Notes: generated from the sequence alone by a model not told the origin. A stretch of 64,000 bases of DNA from Pusillimonas noertemannii (GCF_003096595.1 NZ_QEKO01000006.1:59796-123795); one strand, 5' to 3'. Numbered from the stretch's first letter, positions 44,758-54,180 are shown. Made by a program: numbers and translations.

Positions 44758-45807
44758 ATGATGAACACTCGTTATCTGGGCGCCGGCCTGACCGTGGCCG
44801 TGTGGGCGGGGCTGATGGCGGTGCCGCTGTTCGCCGACGAATGGAGCGTCAGCCAGCTCGGACAGTACGTGACCTACGGCATCCTGGCCATGAGCCTGTC
44901 CTTCATCTGGGGGCAGGTCGGCATCCTTTGTTTCGGCCAGGCCATCTTCTTCGGCCTGGGCGGCTATCTCATGGGCCTGACCACGCTCGAACGCTTCACC
45001 TGGTTCGGCGGGTCGCAGGCGGCGGGCCTGCTGCTGGCCACGCTGGGCCCCGCGCTGGCCGCCTACATACTGGGTAAATTGCTGTTTGTCGGCCGTGGCT
45101 TGTCGGGTGCTTTTTTTGCCATCGTGACATTGTGCGCGGCCTTCATCGTCGAGATCAGCGCCCAGCACATCGACTTCATCGGCGGTTTCGACGGCCTGTT
45201 GGGCGTGCCGCCGCTGACGGCAAGCTGGCGGGCCGGCGACGACATGCTGAGCACCAATGAAACCTTCTACGTCGTGCTGGCCTCCGCATTGCTGATCTAC
45301 CTGGCCGTGCTGTTCATACAGCGCTCGCCGCTGGGGGTGGTCCTGGCCGCCATCCGCAACAACGACGAGCGCACGGCGTCCTTCGGCTATCGGACGACCG
45401 ATTACAAGGTGCTGGCCTTCACGATTTCGGGCGCCATGGCCGGCTATGCGGGGGCGCTGTTCACGGCCCAGTTCGGCTTTGTCTCGCCGGCAGTGATCGG
45501 CACGGCCCTGTCCACCGAGGTATTGATCTGGGTCGCGGTCGGCGGACGCGCCGTCCTGATGGCGGCTTTCCTGGGCGTTGTGCTGGTACGCTCGGTGGAA
45601 AGCTTCCTGTCCTCCGCGCTGGGCCCATACTGGCTGTTGACCCTGGGCGGGTTCTTCGTCTTGACGGTGGTCGTCATGCCCGAGGGCATCTTCGGACGCC
45701 TGCTTCGGCTTCCGCTGCCCAAGGCCTGGCGCTCGCCGGGGGCGGGCCGGGTCACGGAGCCCGGGCAAGATCCGCTGAGCATGCGAAGAACGCCGGATTC
45801 AACATAG
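44758..45807 (+). CDS. Branched-chain-type ABC transporter permease (LivM-like)
   Basis: A 349-residue membrane protein with MSLSFIWGQVGILCFGQAIF early and the coupling segment VLAAIRNNDERTASFGYRTTDYK. ATG at 44758 is taken because it follows AAGGAAG and the LivH stop; an earlier frame start lies inside livH. The C-terminus is a polar tail. It completes the importer. Confidence 0.9.
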   Translation: MMNTRYLGAGLTVAVWAGLMAVPLFADEWSVSQLGQYVTYGILAMSLSFIWGQVGILCFGQAIFFGLGGYLMGLTTLERFTWFGGSQAAGLLLATLGPALAAYILGKLLFVGRGLSGAFFAIVTLCAAFIVEISAQHIDFIGGFDGLLGVPPLTASWRAGDDMLSTNETFYVVLASALLIYLAVLFIQRSPLGVVLAAIRNNDERTASFGYRTTDYKVLAFTISGAMAGYAGALFTAQFGFVSPAVIGTALSTEVLIWVAVGGRAVLMAAFLGVVLVRSVESFLSSALGPYWLLTLGGFFVLTVVVMPEGIFGRLLRLPLPKAWRSPGAGRVTEPGQDPLSMRRTPDST

Positions 45808-45833
45808 GGCCTGCCGACACTAAAAGGACGGCC
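45806..45833. repeat. Short dispersed repeat, five related sites
   Basis: The site reads AGGGCCTGCCGACACTAAAA and then GGACGGCC. Related versions are at 31938-31960 and 35726-35750 and 46733-46758 (all inverted), 45839-45864 (inverted partner) and 60901-60927. Consensus: GGGCCTGTTAACACTAAAAG. All are in gaps between genes. The function is unknown. Confidence 0.5.
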
Positions 45834-45849
45834 GTACTGTCCTTTTAGT
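45819..45849. terminator. Perfect 11-bp stem after the importer operon
   Basis: ACTAAAAGGAC and its complement flank 9 bases. The stem is made of two inverted copies of a short dispersed motif (see 45806). Its TTTTA on the right could aid termination of the importer transcript. Confidence 0.6.
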
Positions 45850-45969
45850 ATTCACCGGCCTTAATCGAAAGAATCGTCTTGTGGCCGGAGCTTCGCCGCA
45901 AGCGCGAACGCGGGCTGACTCGCCGCCGTCCAGGCGGCGTGAGGCCCCACCCACTGAAGGAGACGAGAC

Positions 45970-46665
45970 ATGCACAACATTCACCTATCGCCCGAGATCA
46001 TCGAAAGAAGCCGCCAGCACCGCGGGCGGGCGTGTATTTTCGAGTCGCTCGATCCGCGCAGAACGGCCCACCTGATCGTGGACATGCAGGTGGGGTTCCT
46101 GGCGCCCGGCGCGGCGGTAGAGATCCCGCTGGCGCGCGAGATCGTCGACAACGTAAACCGCTGCAGCGCGAAGGTGCGCGAGACGGGCGGATTGAACGTG
46201 TTCCTGCGCTTCACCTACGACGAGGACGAGCCCCAGAGCTGGTCGTTCTGGTACGACGTAATTTCCAGCCCGCAGGCCAAGGAACGGTCGCGCAACGCGT
46301 TCACGCGGGGCTCGCCGGAATTCGAACTTTGGCCGGACCTCGACGTCCAGCCCCAGGACGTGGTCATGGACAAAACGCGCTTCAGCGGTTTTGTGCCGGG
46401 CACCTGCGAACTGGACGCCTTGCTGCGCGAGCGGGGCATAGATACCGTCATCGTGTCGGGCACGATGACGAACTGCTGCTCCGAGAGCACCGCAAGGGAT
46501 GCCGCCCAGCGCAATTACCAGGTCATCTTCCTGGCGGACGCCAATGCGACGCTCACCGACGAAGAGCACAACGCCACCTTGAGCAATATCCAGACCCTGT
46601 TCGGAGAAGTGCTTACGGTGGGGCAGCTGTGCGAACTGCTGGCCCGCAACGAGGCGCCGGCGTAA
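45970..46665 (+). CDS. Isochorismatase-family amidohydrolase
   Basis: A 231-residue cysteine hydrolase with the complete triad: D38 in IVDMQVGF, K135 in DKTRFSGF and C170 in GTMTNCCSEST. Family members include nicotinamidase, maleamate, biuret, ureidoacrylate and N-carbamoylsarcosine amidohydrolases. It would release ammonia from an amide. AAGGAG precedes the ATG at 7 bases. It lies between the importer and the reductase-like gene, so an amide precursor or an amide intermediate of the pathway is a reasonable substrate. Confidence 0.88.
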   Translation: MHNIHLSPEIIERSRQHRGRACIFESLDPRRTAHLIVDMQVGFLAPGAAVEIPLAREIVDNVNRCSAKVRETGGLNVFLRFTYDEDEPQSWSFWYDVISSPQAKERSRNAFTRGSPEFELWPDLDVQPQDVVMDKTRFSGFVPGTCELDALLRERGIDTVIVSGTMTNCCSESTARDAAQRNYQVIFLADANATLTDEEHNATLSNIQTLFGEVLTVGQLCELLARNEAPA

Positions 46666-46772
46666 GCGCCCCCCGCGAATATTCCATGCATGGCCCGTTC
46701 ATGAGGCCGAGGTTCGCGGGCCTCTAGGGCCTTTCCCTTTGGGGTCAACGGGCCCTAAGGGTTGAAACCGTC

Positions 46773-46801
46773 TTGTCGCGCCATGTCTTTTACGCTAATA
46801 T
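46773..46801 (+). promoter_or_regulatory. Sigma-70-type promoter for the reductase-enamidase operon
   Basis: TTGTCG at 46773-46778 and TAATAT at 46796-46801 with 17 bases between. The operator begins 9 bases downstream. Confidence 0.55.
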
Positions 46802-46810
46802 CAGGCCTTA

Positions 46811-46849
46811 AATGTAGTAACCACTACAATTTATAGTAAGCACTACATT
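46811..46849. promoter_or_regulatory. Double TetR-type operator before the reductase-like gene
   Basis: AATGTAGTAACCACTACAAT (46811-46830) is followed by ATAGTAAGCACTACATT (46833-46849). Both contain TAGT-N4-ACTA. Placement just after the -10 box implies repression. This is the most symmetrical site of the set. Confidence 0.65.
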
Positions 46850-46918
46850 CAGTTTTAGGCGGATGGCGTCACCGGGCCTGGTGTGGCGCGGTTCGATACC
46901 CCAAAGGAGTCGCCGGCA

Positions 46919-48523
46919 ATGACCGAACATACCAAAGTGGACCACAGCTCCGACAACCTCGACGAAACCATGCCGTCCACCCCGGGGCCCACCGTGCTTG
47001 AGAAATCCAAGCCGCGCAGCGCCAACATGGCGGCCAACAAGGTCGAGTGCAATGCCTGTCCGGTGCTGTGCCAGATCACCGAAGGCCGAACCGGCGCCTG
47101 TGATCGCTGGGGCAACGTCGAGGGCGTGCTCACGCGCATCGATCCGGTCGTTCTCATGCGCCGGCCCGTCGGGCCGCCCGCTTCGCCGGCCCTGAGCCTG
47201 CAAGCACAGGGCCAGGACGCCGGGGGCGGGGTCGCCGTGCAAGAGGCGCCCGCCTCCACCGAACTGGTGCCCGAGACCGACCTGTTCGTCAGCGGCGTGG
47301 GGTCGGGCACCACCTATCCCGACTACAAGCCGGCGCCCTTCATCGTGGCCTCCAAGGCCAATGGCGTCGACATGGTCACGGTGGTGACAGAAGGCATATT
47401 CAGCTACTGCAGCTTCAAGGTAAAGATCGATACCGACCGCTACCTTGGTCCCGAGCAGTCCAACATACGCCACAAGGGCGAGATCGTCGGCCACGTCACC
47501 ACGGCCGAATACGGTTCGCAAATGCTTTCCCTGGGCGGTGTGCACCACCTTACCGGCGGCAGCAAAAAAGAAGGCCGCATTACCTGCGACGTAATGATGG
47601 CGCTGGGCAACAAGCAGGCGGTAGAGCTCAGCATCGATGGCGGCGCGCAACTGGTGGTGCAGGCGGGCAAGGCGCCCATCGTCGACGGCGTCGAAGAAAA
47701 ACGCATGCGCGTGGGCTGCGGCTCGGCCGCGATCGGCATTTTCGCCAAGCAGTGGTTCGGCCACACCGACGAGGTGGTGGTGGTAGACGACCACATCACC
47801 GGCGTGCTTACCGAGCACCAGGCGGGGCGCTGCCTTGATATTCCCCTATCGGGAATCAAGATGAAGGGCCGCAAGTCCACCCCCGGCCGCTACTTCCAGG
47901 TGGCCAACCCGGGCAATGGCTGGGGCGGCACCGATATCTCCGATCCGCTGTCCATTATTGAGGGCTTCGACCCCGAGGTGGCCCGGCCGGGCCTGCGGCT
48001 GCTCATCACCTCGACCACCGGCGAGCACGCCGAATACTACGAACTCGACGAGGCCCTGCAGCCGCAGCGCAAGCCCATGCCCGCGCCGCTGCAGAAAACG
48101 GTCGATCGCATCGGCGAGAACTGCGAGCCGTCGCTGGCCAGCGTGCTGTTCCTGGGCGGGGCGGGCGGTTCGCTGCGCGCCGGCGTTACCGAGAACCCCA
48201 TCTGGCTCACCAACTCCATCAAGAAGTCGCTGGTCAACGTCACGTGCGGGGGCGCGCCGGCCTACATCTGGGCCGGCGGCGGCATCACCGTCATGGTCGA
48301 CGTCTTGCGCATGCCCGACAACTCATTCGGCTACGTGCCCACGCCGGCCATCGTGGCTCCCATCGAGTTCAGCATGCGGCTCAGCGACTACGAGCGCCTG
48401 GGCGGACACGTGGCCGACGTGCAGGCAATGGACGACGTGTTGGCCCGGGCCAATCACCGCATCATCGACTGGGTCGACGCCGCAAGCCCCTGGCCCATTG
48501 CCGGCAAGCCCGTGCTGGGCTAG
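46919..48523 (+). CDS. 6-hydroxynicotinate reductase-like iron-sulfur protein
   Basis: A 534-residue protein. The N-terminal Cys motif C44-x2-C47-x3-C51-x9-C61 (CNACPVLC and GACDRWGN) should hold a [4Fe-4S] cluster. The rest is one large domain with VVTEGIFSYCSFKVKID and VGCGSAAIGIFAKQW. I recognise it as the family of Eubacterium barkeri 6-hydroxynicotinate reductase (Hnr), which uses reduced ferredoxin to saturate the ring. The same neighbour, enamidase, follows here as in E. barkeri. The ATG at 46919 has AAAGGAG 10 bases upstream. The substrate may be 6-hydroxynicotinate or another hydroxypyridine carboxylate. Confidence 0.75.
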   Translation: MTEHTKVDHSSDNLDETMPSTPGPTVLEKSKPRSANMAANKVECNACPVLCQITEGRTGACDRWGNVEGVLTRIDPVVLMRRPVGPPASPALSLQAQGQDAGGGVAVQEAPASTELVPETDLFVSGVGSGTTYPDYKPAPFIVASKANGVDMVTVVTEGIFSYCSFKVKIDTDRYLGPEQSNIRHKGEIVGHVTTAEYGSQMLSLGGVHHLTGGSKKEGRITCDVMMALGNKQAVELSIDGGAQLVVQAGKAPIVDGVEEKRMRVGCGSAAIGIFAKQWFGHTDEVVVVDDHITGVLTEHQAGRCLDIPLSGIKMKGRKSTPGRYFQVANPGNGWGGTDISDPLSIIEGFDPEVARPGLRLLITSTTGEHAEYYELDEALQPQRKPMPAPLQKTVDRIGENCEPSLASVLFLGGAGGSLRAGVTENPIWLTNSIKKSLVNVTCGGAPAYIWAGGGITVMVDVLRMPDNSFGYVPTPAIVAPIEFSMRLSDYERLGGHVADVQAMDDVLARANHRIIDWVDAASPWPIAGKPVLG

Positions 48524-48537
48524 GGCGGCCGCAACCC

Positions 48538-49563
48538 ATGGACCGCATCGGCACGCAAGGCGCCGCAGCCGCTTCTCACGCGGCGGCCGCCGTGGCGGCC
48601 CCCCATCCGTCGGGGGCCGCTTGCGCCGTGCTGGAAGACGGCCGCTGGCATTTCCAGCATGGGCCCATCGACCTCATCATCGGCATCGAGGGCGAGCCGG
48701 CCGCCGTCCAGGCGGCCATCCTGCGTGCATGGCATCGCTTTACCCAGGTGCTGGCCGAGCTCGTCGGCGAGCTGCCTTCGCTGCGCCGGCCCGCTGGGCA
48801 GGGTGCCGCGCCGCAGGGGCGCGTCGCGGCCCGCATGCTGGCCGCCTGCCTGCCTCATGCCTCACAGGTGTTCGTCACGCCCATGGCCGCCGTCGCGGGC
48901 TCGGTGGCCGACGAACTCATTGCTTTCTTCGCGGCCGAGCCCGGCATCAGGCGCGCCTATGTCAACAATGGTGGCGACATCGCCCTGCACATCGCAACGG
49001 GGCAAGCCTATCGCGTCGGGCTGTTTTCCGACCTGGGCCGCGTGGGCCGCGACGGCCTGGGCTTGGACGGCGCGTTCGAGATCAGCGCCGCCATGCCGGT
49101 GCGCGGCATTGCCACCAGCGGGTGGCGCGGCCGCAGCTTCAGCATGGGCATTGCCGACAGCGTCACGGTGCTGGCGGTGGACGCCGCCCAGGCCGACGTG
49201 GCGGCCACCCTCGTCGCCAACCAGGTGTATGTCAGCCATCCGGCCGTGCGGCGCGCGCCAGCCGATACACTCAAGGACGACACCGACCTGGGCTCCCGCC
49301 TGGTAACCGTGGACGTGGGGGCGCTGCCCCGGGCGGCCATCGAGCAGGCGCTCAACCTCGGGGCGGCCTATGCGCAGCGCCTGTGCGACGACCGCTCCAT
49401 TCACGGCGCGGTGCTGATGCTGCAGGGCTCGGTGCGCACCGTCGGCCTGGCCGCCGTCCCGGCGGCCCTGGCAGAAGGCCAGCCGCCGCACACTCATTTC
49501 AAAGCGACTAGCGGGCACATCGGCCCGCTCGCAGTGCAACAACAAAAGGAAAACCATGTCTGA
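48538..49563 (+). CDS. UPF0280 family, ApbE-like protein
   Basis: A 341-residue protein of COG2122/UPF0280, a relative of the FMN transferase ApbE. It has VFVTPMAAVAGSVADELIAF, AYVNNGGDIALH and GIATSGWRGRSFSMGIADSV, where the ApbE metal and flavin site would be. No signal peptide is seen, so unlike ApbE it is cytoplasmic. It could modify or supply a flavin to the reductase encoded just upstream, or catalyse a step of its own. It overlaps the next gene by 8 bp. Confidence 0.8.
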   Translation: MDRIGTQGAAAASHAAAAVAAPHPSGAACAVLEDGRWHFQHGPIDLIIGIEGEPAAVQAAILRAWHRFTQVLAELVGELPSLRRPAGQGAAPQGRVAARMLAACLPHASQVFVTPMAAVAGSVADELIAFFAAEPGIRRAYVNNGGDIALHIATGQAYRVGLFSDLGRVGRDGLGLDGAFEISAAMPVRGIATSGWRGRSFSMGIADSVTVLAVDAAQADVAATLVANQVYVSHPAVRRAPADTLKDDTDLGSRLVTVDVGALPRAAIEQALNLGAAYAQRLCDDRSIHGAVLMLQGSVRTVGLAAVPAALAEGQPPHTHFKATSGHIGPLAVQQQKENHV

Positions 49564-50209
49564 CTTGATCGAAGTACGCCAGGTCCTGACCGAGGTGGAA
49601 ACCATCTTCCACGAATTCGGGCCCAGGGATAAAAAACCCCTGATCCGAGGCGCGGTCGCGGCAGTGCTCAAGAACCCCTACGCCGGGCGCTACGAAGAAA
49701 ACATCCTGCCCATGATGGAAGAGCTCAACGACGTCGGCCTGGACATGGCCAAGAGGCTGGTGGCCGCCATGGGCGTCGAGCCCGACGACATCGAAAGCTA
49801 CGGCAAGGGCTCCATCGTGGGCGGCGCCGGCGAGCTCGAGCACGGGGCCCTTTGGCACGTGCCCGGCGGCTACGCCATGCGCGAGCTGCTGGGCTGGAAG
49901 GGCGACCGTTCGTCGTACAAGCAAGGCCAAAGCTCGGCGCACAAGGGCCTGGAAATGGGCCGTGCGCTGTCCATCGTGCCCTCCACCAAGAAGGTGGGCG
50001 GGCCCGGCACCCGGCTGGACGTCCCGCTTACCCATGTCACCGCCAGCTACGTGCGCGGCCACTTCGATGCGATGGAGGTGCACGTGCCGGGCGCGCCGGC
50101 CGCCGACGAAATCGTCTTCGTCCTGGTCATGACCACCGGCGAGCGCATACACCAGCGCGTGGGCGGCCTGCGCCCCGAGCAGATCAGCAAATACGACGGC
50201 CTGCGCTAG
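49556..50209 (+). CDS. AA_synth (DUF1185) family protein, copy 1
   Basis: A 217-residue protein of Pfam AA_synth (PF06684). Shared landmarks with the next but one gene start are AAVLKNPYAGRYEENI, SYGKGSIVGGAGELEHGAL, VPSTKKVGGPGTRLDVPL and HFDAMEVHVPGAPAADEIVF. This copy has an insert of about 20 residues (GWKGDRSSYKQGQSSAH). The family has known structures but no proven reaction. Translationally coupled to the UPF0280 gene. Confidence 0.82.
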   Translation: MSDLIEVRQVLTEVETIFHEFGPRDKKPLIRGAVAAVLKNPYAGRYEENILPMMEELNDVGLDMAKRLVAAMGVEPDDIESYGKGSIVGGAGELEHGALWHVPGGYAMRELLGWKGDRSSYKQGQSSAHKGLEMGRALSIVPSTKKVGGPGTRLDVPLTHVTASYVRGHFDAMEVHVPGAPAADEIVFVLVMTTGERIHQRVGGLRPEQISKYDGLR

Positions 50210-50287
50210 TCGCTGGCCCTGCCGCACCCACGCCGCCGCGATCGGCTCCGAGCCGGGCGGCGCCATTGAATACTCGAGGAGAAACAC

Positions 50288-50872
50288 ATGTCAGCAAACA
50301 TCCGCAAACTGGTGGTCGTGGTCGACGAAACCCGTGTCGAAATGGGCCAGCGCATCGAGCCGGCAACGCGGCGCGCAGTCGCCATGGCCGTCATCGAAAA
50401 TCCCTATGCCGGACGCTATTCTGAAAACCTGGACGAACTCACCGCCATCGGCGAAGAGCTGGGCGGAGTGCTGGGCGAACAGTGCGTCAAGGCCCTGGGC
50501 ATCCAGCCCGGGCAGGCCGAGAGCTACGGCAAGGCGGCCATCGTCGGCGAGGCCGGCGAACTCGAGCATGCCGCCGCCATCCTGCATCCCAAGCTGGGCG
50601 CGCCCCTGCGCAAGGCGGTCGAGAAGGGTGCCGCCCTGGTGCCTTCCTCCAAGAAGATGGGCGGCATCGGTTCGGCCATCGACGTGCCGCTGGGCCATAA
50701 AGATGCCGCCTTCGTGCGCAGCCATTTCGACGCGGTCGAAGCGCGTGTTTCCGATGCGCCGCGCGCCAACGAAATCGTGGTTGCCGTGGCGGTCACCGAT
50801 TCGGGCAGGCCGCTGCCTCGCGTCGGCGGCCTGCAGGCCGGCGAAATCAAGGGCGAAGACGGCCTGCGCTAA
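50288..50872 (+). CDS. AA_synth (DUF1185) family protein, copy 2
   Basis: A 194-residue paralogue of the preceding protein: IENPYAGRYSENL, SYGKAAIVGEAGELEHAA, VPSSKKMGGIGSAIDVPL, HFDAVEARVSDAPRANEIV and a matching C-terminus ending EDGLR. It lacks the insert of copy 1. Two adjacent paralogues could form a heteromeric complex. RBS GAGGAG is 8 bases before the start. Confidence 0.82.
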   Translation: MSANIRKLVVVVDETRVEMGQRIEPATRRAVAMAVIENPYAGRYSENLDELTAIGEELGGVLGEQCVKALGIQPGQAESYGKAAIVGEAGELEHAAAILHPKLGAPLRKAVEKGAALVPSSKKMGGIGSAIDVPLGHKDAAFVRSHFDAVEARVSDAPRANEIVVAVAVTDSGRPLPRVGGLQAGEIKGEDGLR

Positions 50873-50966
50873 GCGCAAGGGCCCGTAACGCCGCAAGGCG
50901 GCTTCCGGGCCCGGCCCGGCCGCCGCCGCGCGGCGCCCCGTCATCGATACAGAAAGGAGAGCAAAC

Positions 50967-52160
50967 ATGGCCACCGCCGCCGTAGTGGAAAAATCAGGAA
51001 AAGTCGTCATCAGGAATATCGGCCTGCTGTTGTCGGGCGATCTCGACAATCCCATACTCGATGCCGACACCATCGTCGTGGACGACGGCCGCATCGCGGC
51101 GGTGGGCAAGTACGCCGACTGCGACGTCGAGGGCGCCAACACCGTCATCGATTGCCGCGGCGTCACGCTGTGCCCGGGCCTCATCGATTCCCACGTGCAT
51201 CCGGTCGCGGGCGACTGGACGCCGCGCCAGGGCCAGCTGGGCTGGATCGATTCCTCGCTGAACGGCGGCGTTACCACCATGATCTCGGCGGGCGAAGTGC
51301 ACTACCCCGGCCGTCCCAGAGACATTCTGGGCCTCAAGGCCATGGCCATTACCGCACAGCGCGCTTTCGAGAACGCCCGGCCCGGAGGGGTCAAGGTGCT
51401 GGCCGGCGCTCCGGTCATCGAGAAAGGCATGGTCGAGTCCGACTTCAAAGAGCTGGCCGAATCGGGCGTAAAGCTGCTGGGCGAAATCGGGCTGGGTACC
51501 GTCAAGGCGGGCGACGAGGCGCGCCAGATGGTCGAGTGGGCGCGCAAGTACGGCATCCAGAGCACCATCCACACCGGCGGGCCCTCGGTGCCCGGCTCGG
51601 GCCTGATCGACAAGGACGTGGTGCTCGAGGCCGACGCCGACATCATCGGCCACATCAACGGCGGCCACACTTCGCTGCCCTACAAGCACGTATGCGAGCT
51701 GTGCGAACGCTCCAGCCGCGGCATCGAAATCGTCCACAACGGCAACGAACGCATCGCCATCCTTACCGCCCGCCATGCGCACGAGCTCAAGTGCCTGCAT
51801 CGCGTCATACTGGGCACCGACGGCCCGGCTGGATCGGGCGTGCAGCCGCTGGGTATACTGCGCATGGTTTCGCAGCTTTCCAGCCTTGCCGACATCCCCG
51901 CCGAAATCGCCTTCTGTTTCGCCACGGGCAACACCGCGCGCATGCGCAACCTCGACTGCGGCCTGATCGAGGTTGGCCGGGCCGCCGATTTCGTCATCAT
52001 GGACCGCGCCCAGCACACGGCCGGGTCCACATTGCTTGAAAGCGTGCAACTGGGCGACCTGCCGGGCGTAGGCATGGTCATCATCGACGGCATCGTGCGC
52101 TGCCAGCGCAGCCGCAACACGCCGCCCGCCACCGAGTTCCCGGTCATCGAGCGGCACTGA
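50967..52160 (+). CDS. Enamidase-like amidohydrolase
   Basis: A 397-residue metal-dependent amidohydrolase. Ligands follow the enamidase plan: H76 and H78 (DSHVHP), E173 (GEIGLGTVK), H202 (IHTGG), H229 (GHINGG) and D285 (GTDGPAGSG). Long segments resemble E. barkeri enamidase, e.g. GGVTTMISAG, ARPGGVKV, MVEWARKYG, PLGILR and the C-terminal SRNTPPA. That enzyme opens 1,4,5,6-tetrahydro-6-oxonicotinate to 2-formylglutarate and ammonia. Together with the Hnr-like gene this is good evidence for a reductive pyridine route. RBS AAAGGAGAG is present. Confidence 0.85.
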   Translation: MATAAVVEKSGKVVIRNIGLLLSGDLDNPILDADTIVVDDGRIAAVGKYADCDVEGANTVIDCRGVTLCPGLIDSHVHPVAGDWTPRQGQLGWIDSSLNGGVTTMISAGEVHYPGRPRDILGLKAMAITAQRAFENARPGGVKVLAGAPVIEKGMVESDFKELAESGVKLLGEIGLGTVKAGDEARQMVEWARKYGIQSTIHTGGPSVPGSGLIDKDVVLEADADIIGHINGGHTSLPYKHVCELCERSSRGIEIVHNGNERIAILTARHAHELKCLHRVILGTDGPAGSGVQPLGILRMVSQLSSLADIPAEIAFCFATGNTARMRNLDCGLIEVGRAADFVIMDRAQHTAGSTLLESVQLGDLPGVGMVIIDGIVRCQRSRNTPPATEFPVIERH

Positions 52161-52185
52161 TCAAATCAAGGTATCAAGGCAAGAC

Positions 52186-53403
52186 ATGACAGCAGCATTG
52201 CAGGGTGTGGTGGTATTGGATCTATCGCGCATTCTGGCCGGGCCGTGGTCCACCCAGAGCCTGGCCGACCTGGGTGCCGAAGTCATCAAGGTCGAACGCC
52301 CGGGGGCGGGCGACGACACCCGCAGCTGGGGCCCCCCCTTCGCCACCGATGGCGAGGGCGCCGCCGGCGATGCGGCCTATTTTTTCTGCTGCAACCGCGG
52401 CAAGCGCTCGCTTACGCTCGACTTCACGGTCGAGCAAGGCCGGGCCGTGCTGCTCGAGCTCGTCAAGAAGGCCGACATCCTGGTCGAGAACTACAAGGTG
52501 GGCGGGCTGAAAAAATACGGGCTCGACTACGAAACGCTGTCCCAGGTCAACCCGCGCCTTATCTATTGTTCCATCACCGGCTTTGGCCAGACGGGCCCCT
52601 ATGCCACCCGCCCGGGCTACGACGCCCTCATCCAGGCCATGGGCGGGCTCATGAGCATTACCGGCGAGCCCGACGAGGTGCCGGGCGGCGGACCCCAGAA
52701 AGTGGGCGTCGCGGTGGTGGATATTCTTACCGGCCTGTACGCCACCACGGCCATCCTGGCGGCGCTGCATCATCGCGGCCATAGCGGCAAGGGCCAGCAT
52801 ATCGACGTCGCCCTGCTCGACGTGCAGGTGGCGGCCCTGGCCAACCAGGCCAGCAACTACCTGATCGCGGGCAAAGTGCCGGGCCGGCTGGGCAGCGCCC
52901 ATCCTTCCATCGTGCCTTATCAGCCTTTTCCCTGCGCCGACGGCCATGTCATGCTGGCCATAGGCAACGACACCCAGTTCGCCAATTTCTGCCAGGCCGC
53001 CAGCTGCGCCGAGCTGGCTTCCGATCCGCGCTTCGCCACCAATGCCGAACGGGTGCACAACCGCGCGCAGCTCATCCCCCTGCTGCAAGAGCGCATTCTG
53101 GCCAAGACCATAGACCAGTGGTGCGAGCTGGCCACCCGCCATGGCTTCCCATGCGGCCCCATCAACACCATCGACCGGGTATTCGAAGACGAGCACATTC
53201 GCGCCAGGCAGCTGCGGGTCGAAGTCGATTCGCCGCGCTACGGCAAGGTGGGCCTGGTGGCCAGCCCGATGCGGTTTTCCGAAACGCCCATCCGCTACGA
53301 CTCGCCGCCGCCCGAACTGGGCCAGGACACCGAGGCGGTGCTGGCCGAGCTGGGTGTCGACACGGCCCGCATCGCCGAGCTAAAGGCCCTGAAAGCCATC
53401 TGA
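52186..53403 (+). CDS. Class III CoA-transferase (CaiB/BaiF family)
   Basis: A 405-residue CoA-transferase. VLDLSRILAGPWSTQSLADLGAE at the N-terminus, RGKRSLTLDF, NYKVGGLKKYGLDYETL and the catalytic Asp (D179 in VAVVDILTGLYAT) are as in the family. It would move CoA between two carboxylic acids; glutarate or a substituted glutarate would suit the pathway. It is 25 bp after the enamidase-like gene. It ends 6 bp from the convergent TetR gene. Confidence 0.9.
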   Translation: MTAALQGVVVLDLSRILAGPWSTQSLADLGAEVIKVERPGAGDDTRSWGPPFATDGEGAAGDAAYFFCCNRGKRSLTLDFTVEQGRAVLLELVKKADILVENYKVGGLKKYGLDYETLSQVNPRLIYCSITGFGQTGPYATRPGYDALIQAMGGLMSITGEPDEVPGGGPQKVGVAVVDILTGLYATTAILAALHHRGHSGKGQHIDVALLDVQVAALANQASNYLIAGKVPGRLGSAHPSIVPYQPFPCADGHVMLAIGNDTQFANFCQAASCAELASDPRFATNAERVHNRAQLIPLLQERILAKTIDQWCELATRHGFPCGPINTIDRVFEDEHIRARQLRVEVDSPRYGKVGLVASPMRFSETPIRYDSPPPELGQDTEAVLAELGVDTARIAELKALKAI

Positions 53404-53409
53404 GACGGC

Positions 53410-54117
53410 TTATTTCTTAAGCACCGAATCCAGCAGCAGGTCGCTGATGTAGGCGGCCCAGCCGTCGATTTTCTCGGCGTCCATCAGGTCGACATTCAGA
53501 AAGGCCGAGAAGGTGTAGCGGTTGGACACGTAGAAATAGCCCAGCGCCGTCATGGACATGTACAGCTTGCGGCAATTGACGCCTTTGCGGAACAGGCCCT
53601 TGTCGACGCCGCGCTGTATGACGTCTTCGAGGATGGAAATGGCGGGCAGCGCATATTGGTCGGCCGTGCGCGACTTGCCTATGTGCTTGCCCTTCTGCAG
53701 GTTCTCGGTGCCCAGTAGCGTGATGATCTCGGGGTTGGCAAGGTAATACCGAAAGGGAAACTCGATGATCTTGCGCAGCGAGCCCACCGGGTCGTCCATG
53801 TCGAGCTGAAGGTTCTTCTCGGCCTCGAAAATGTCTTTATAGGCGCCCTCGAGCACTTCCACGAACAGCTTCTCTTTGCTGCCGAAATAATAATAAATGA
53901 GGCTGTCGTACGACTTGGCCGCCTTGGATATCTTGTCGACGCGGGCGCCGTCGTAGCCGTCTTTGGAGAAAATCTTCTTGGCGGCCCGCAGGATGTTCTC
54001 GCGTGTGGTCTTGGCCGACCGGGGCCGCGACTTGCGCTTGGCGGGCTCGGGCGAGGACGCCTCGGTGGAGGTATCGAATGCCGCGCTGCCTCGGATGTCT
54101 TCGTCGTTGGTATTCAT
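53410..54117 (-). CDS. TetR-family transcriptional regulator (copy B)
   Basis: A 235-residue paralogue of the regulator at 39521. The helix-turn-helix is in TRENILRAAKKIFSKDGYDG and IYYYFGSKEKLFVEVLEGAY. A charged N-terminal extension of about 35 residues precedes it. The start at 54117 is chosen because the earlier frame has no RBS. It is divergent from the Rieske gene across the operator at 54217. Confidence 0.9.
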   Translation of the reverse strand: MNTNDEDIRGSAAFDTSTEASSPEPAKRKSRPRSAKTTRENILRAAKKIFSKDGYDGARVDKISKAAKSYDSLIYYYFGSKEKLFVEVLEGAYKDIFEAEKNLQLDMDDPVGSLRKIIEFPFRYYLANPEIITLLGTENLQKGKHIGKSRTADQYALPAISILEDVIQRGVDKGLFRKGVNCRKLYMSMTALGYFYVSNRYTFSAFLNVDLMDAEKIDGWAAYISDLLLDSVLKK

Positions 54118-54180
54118 GGCTCGCTCAAAGTGGTGGGCGCCTTGGTTCCGAATCGCCCGATGGGGCGAAAAAAAAACAGT

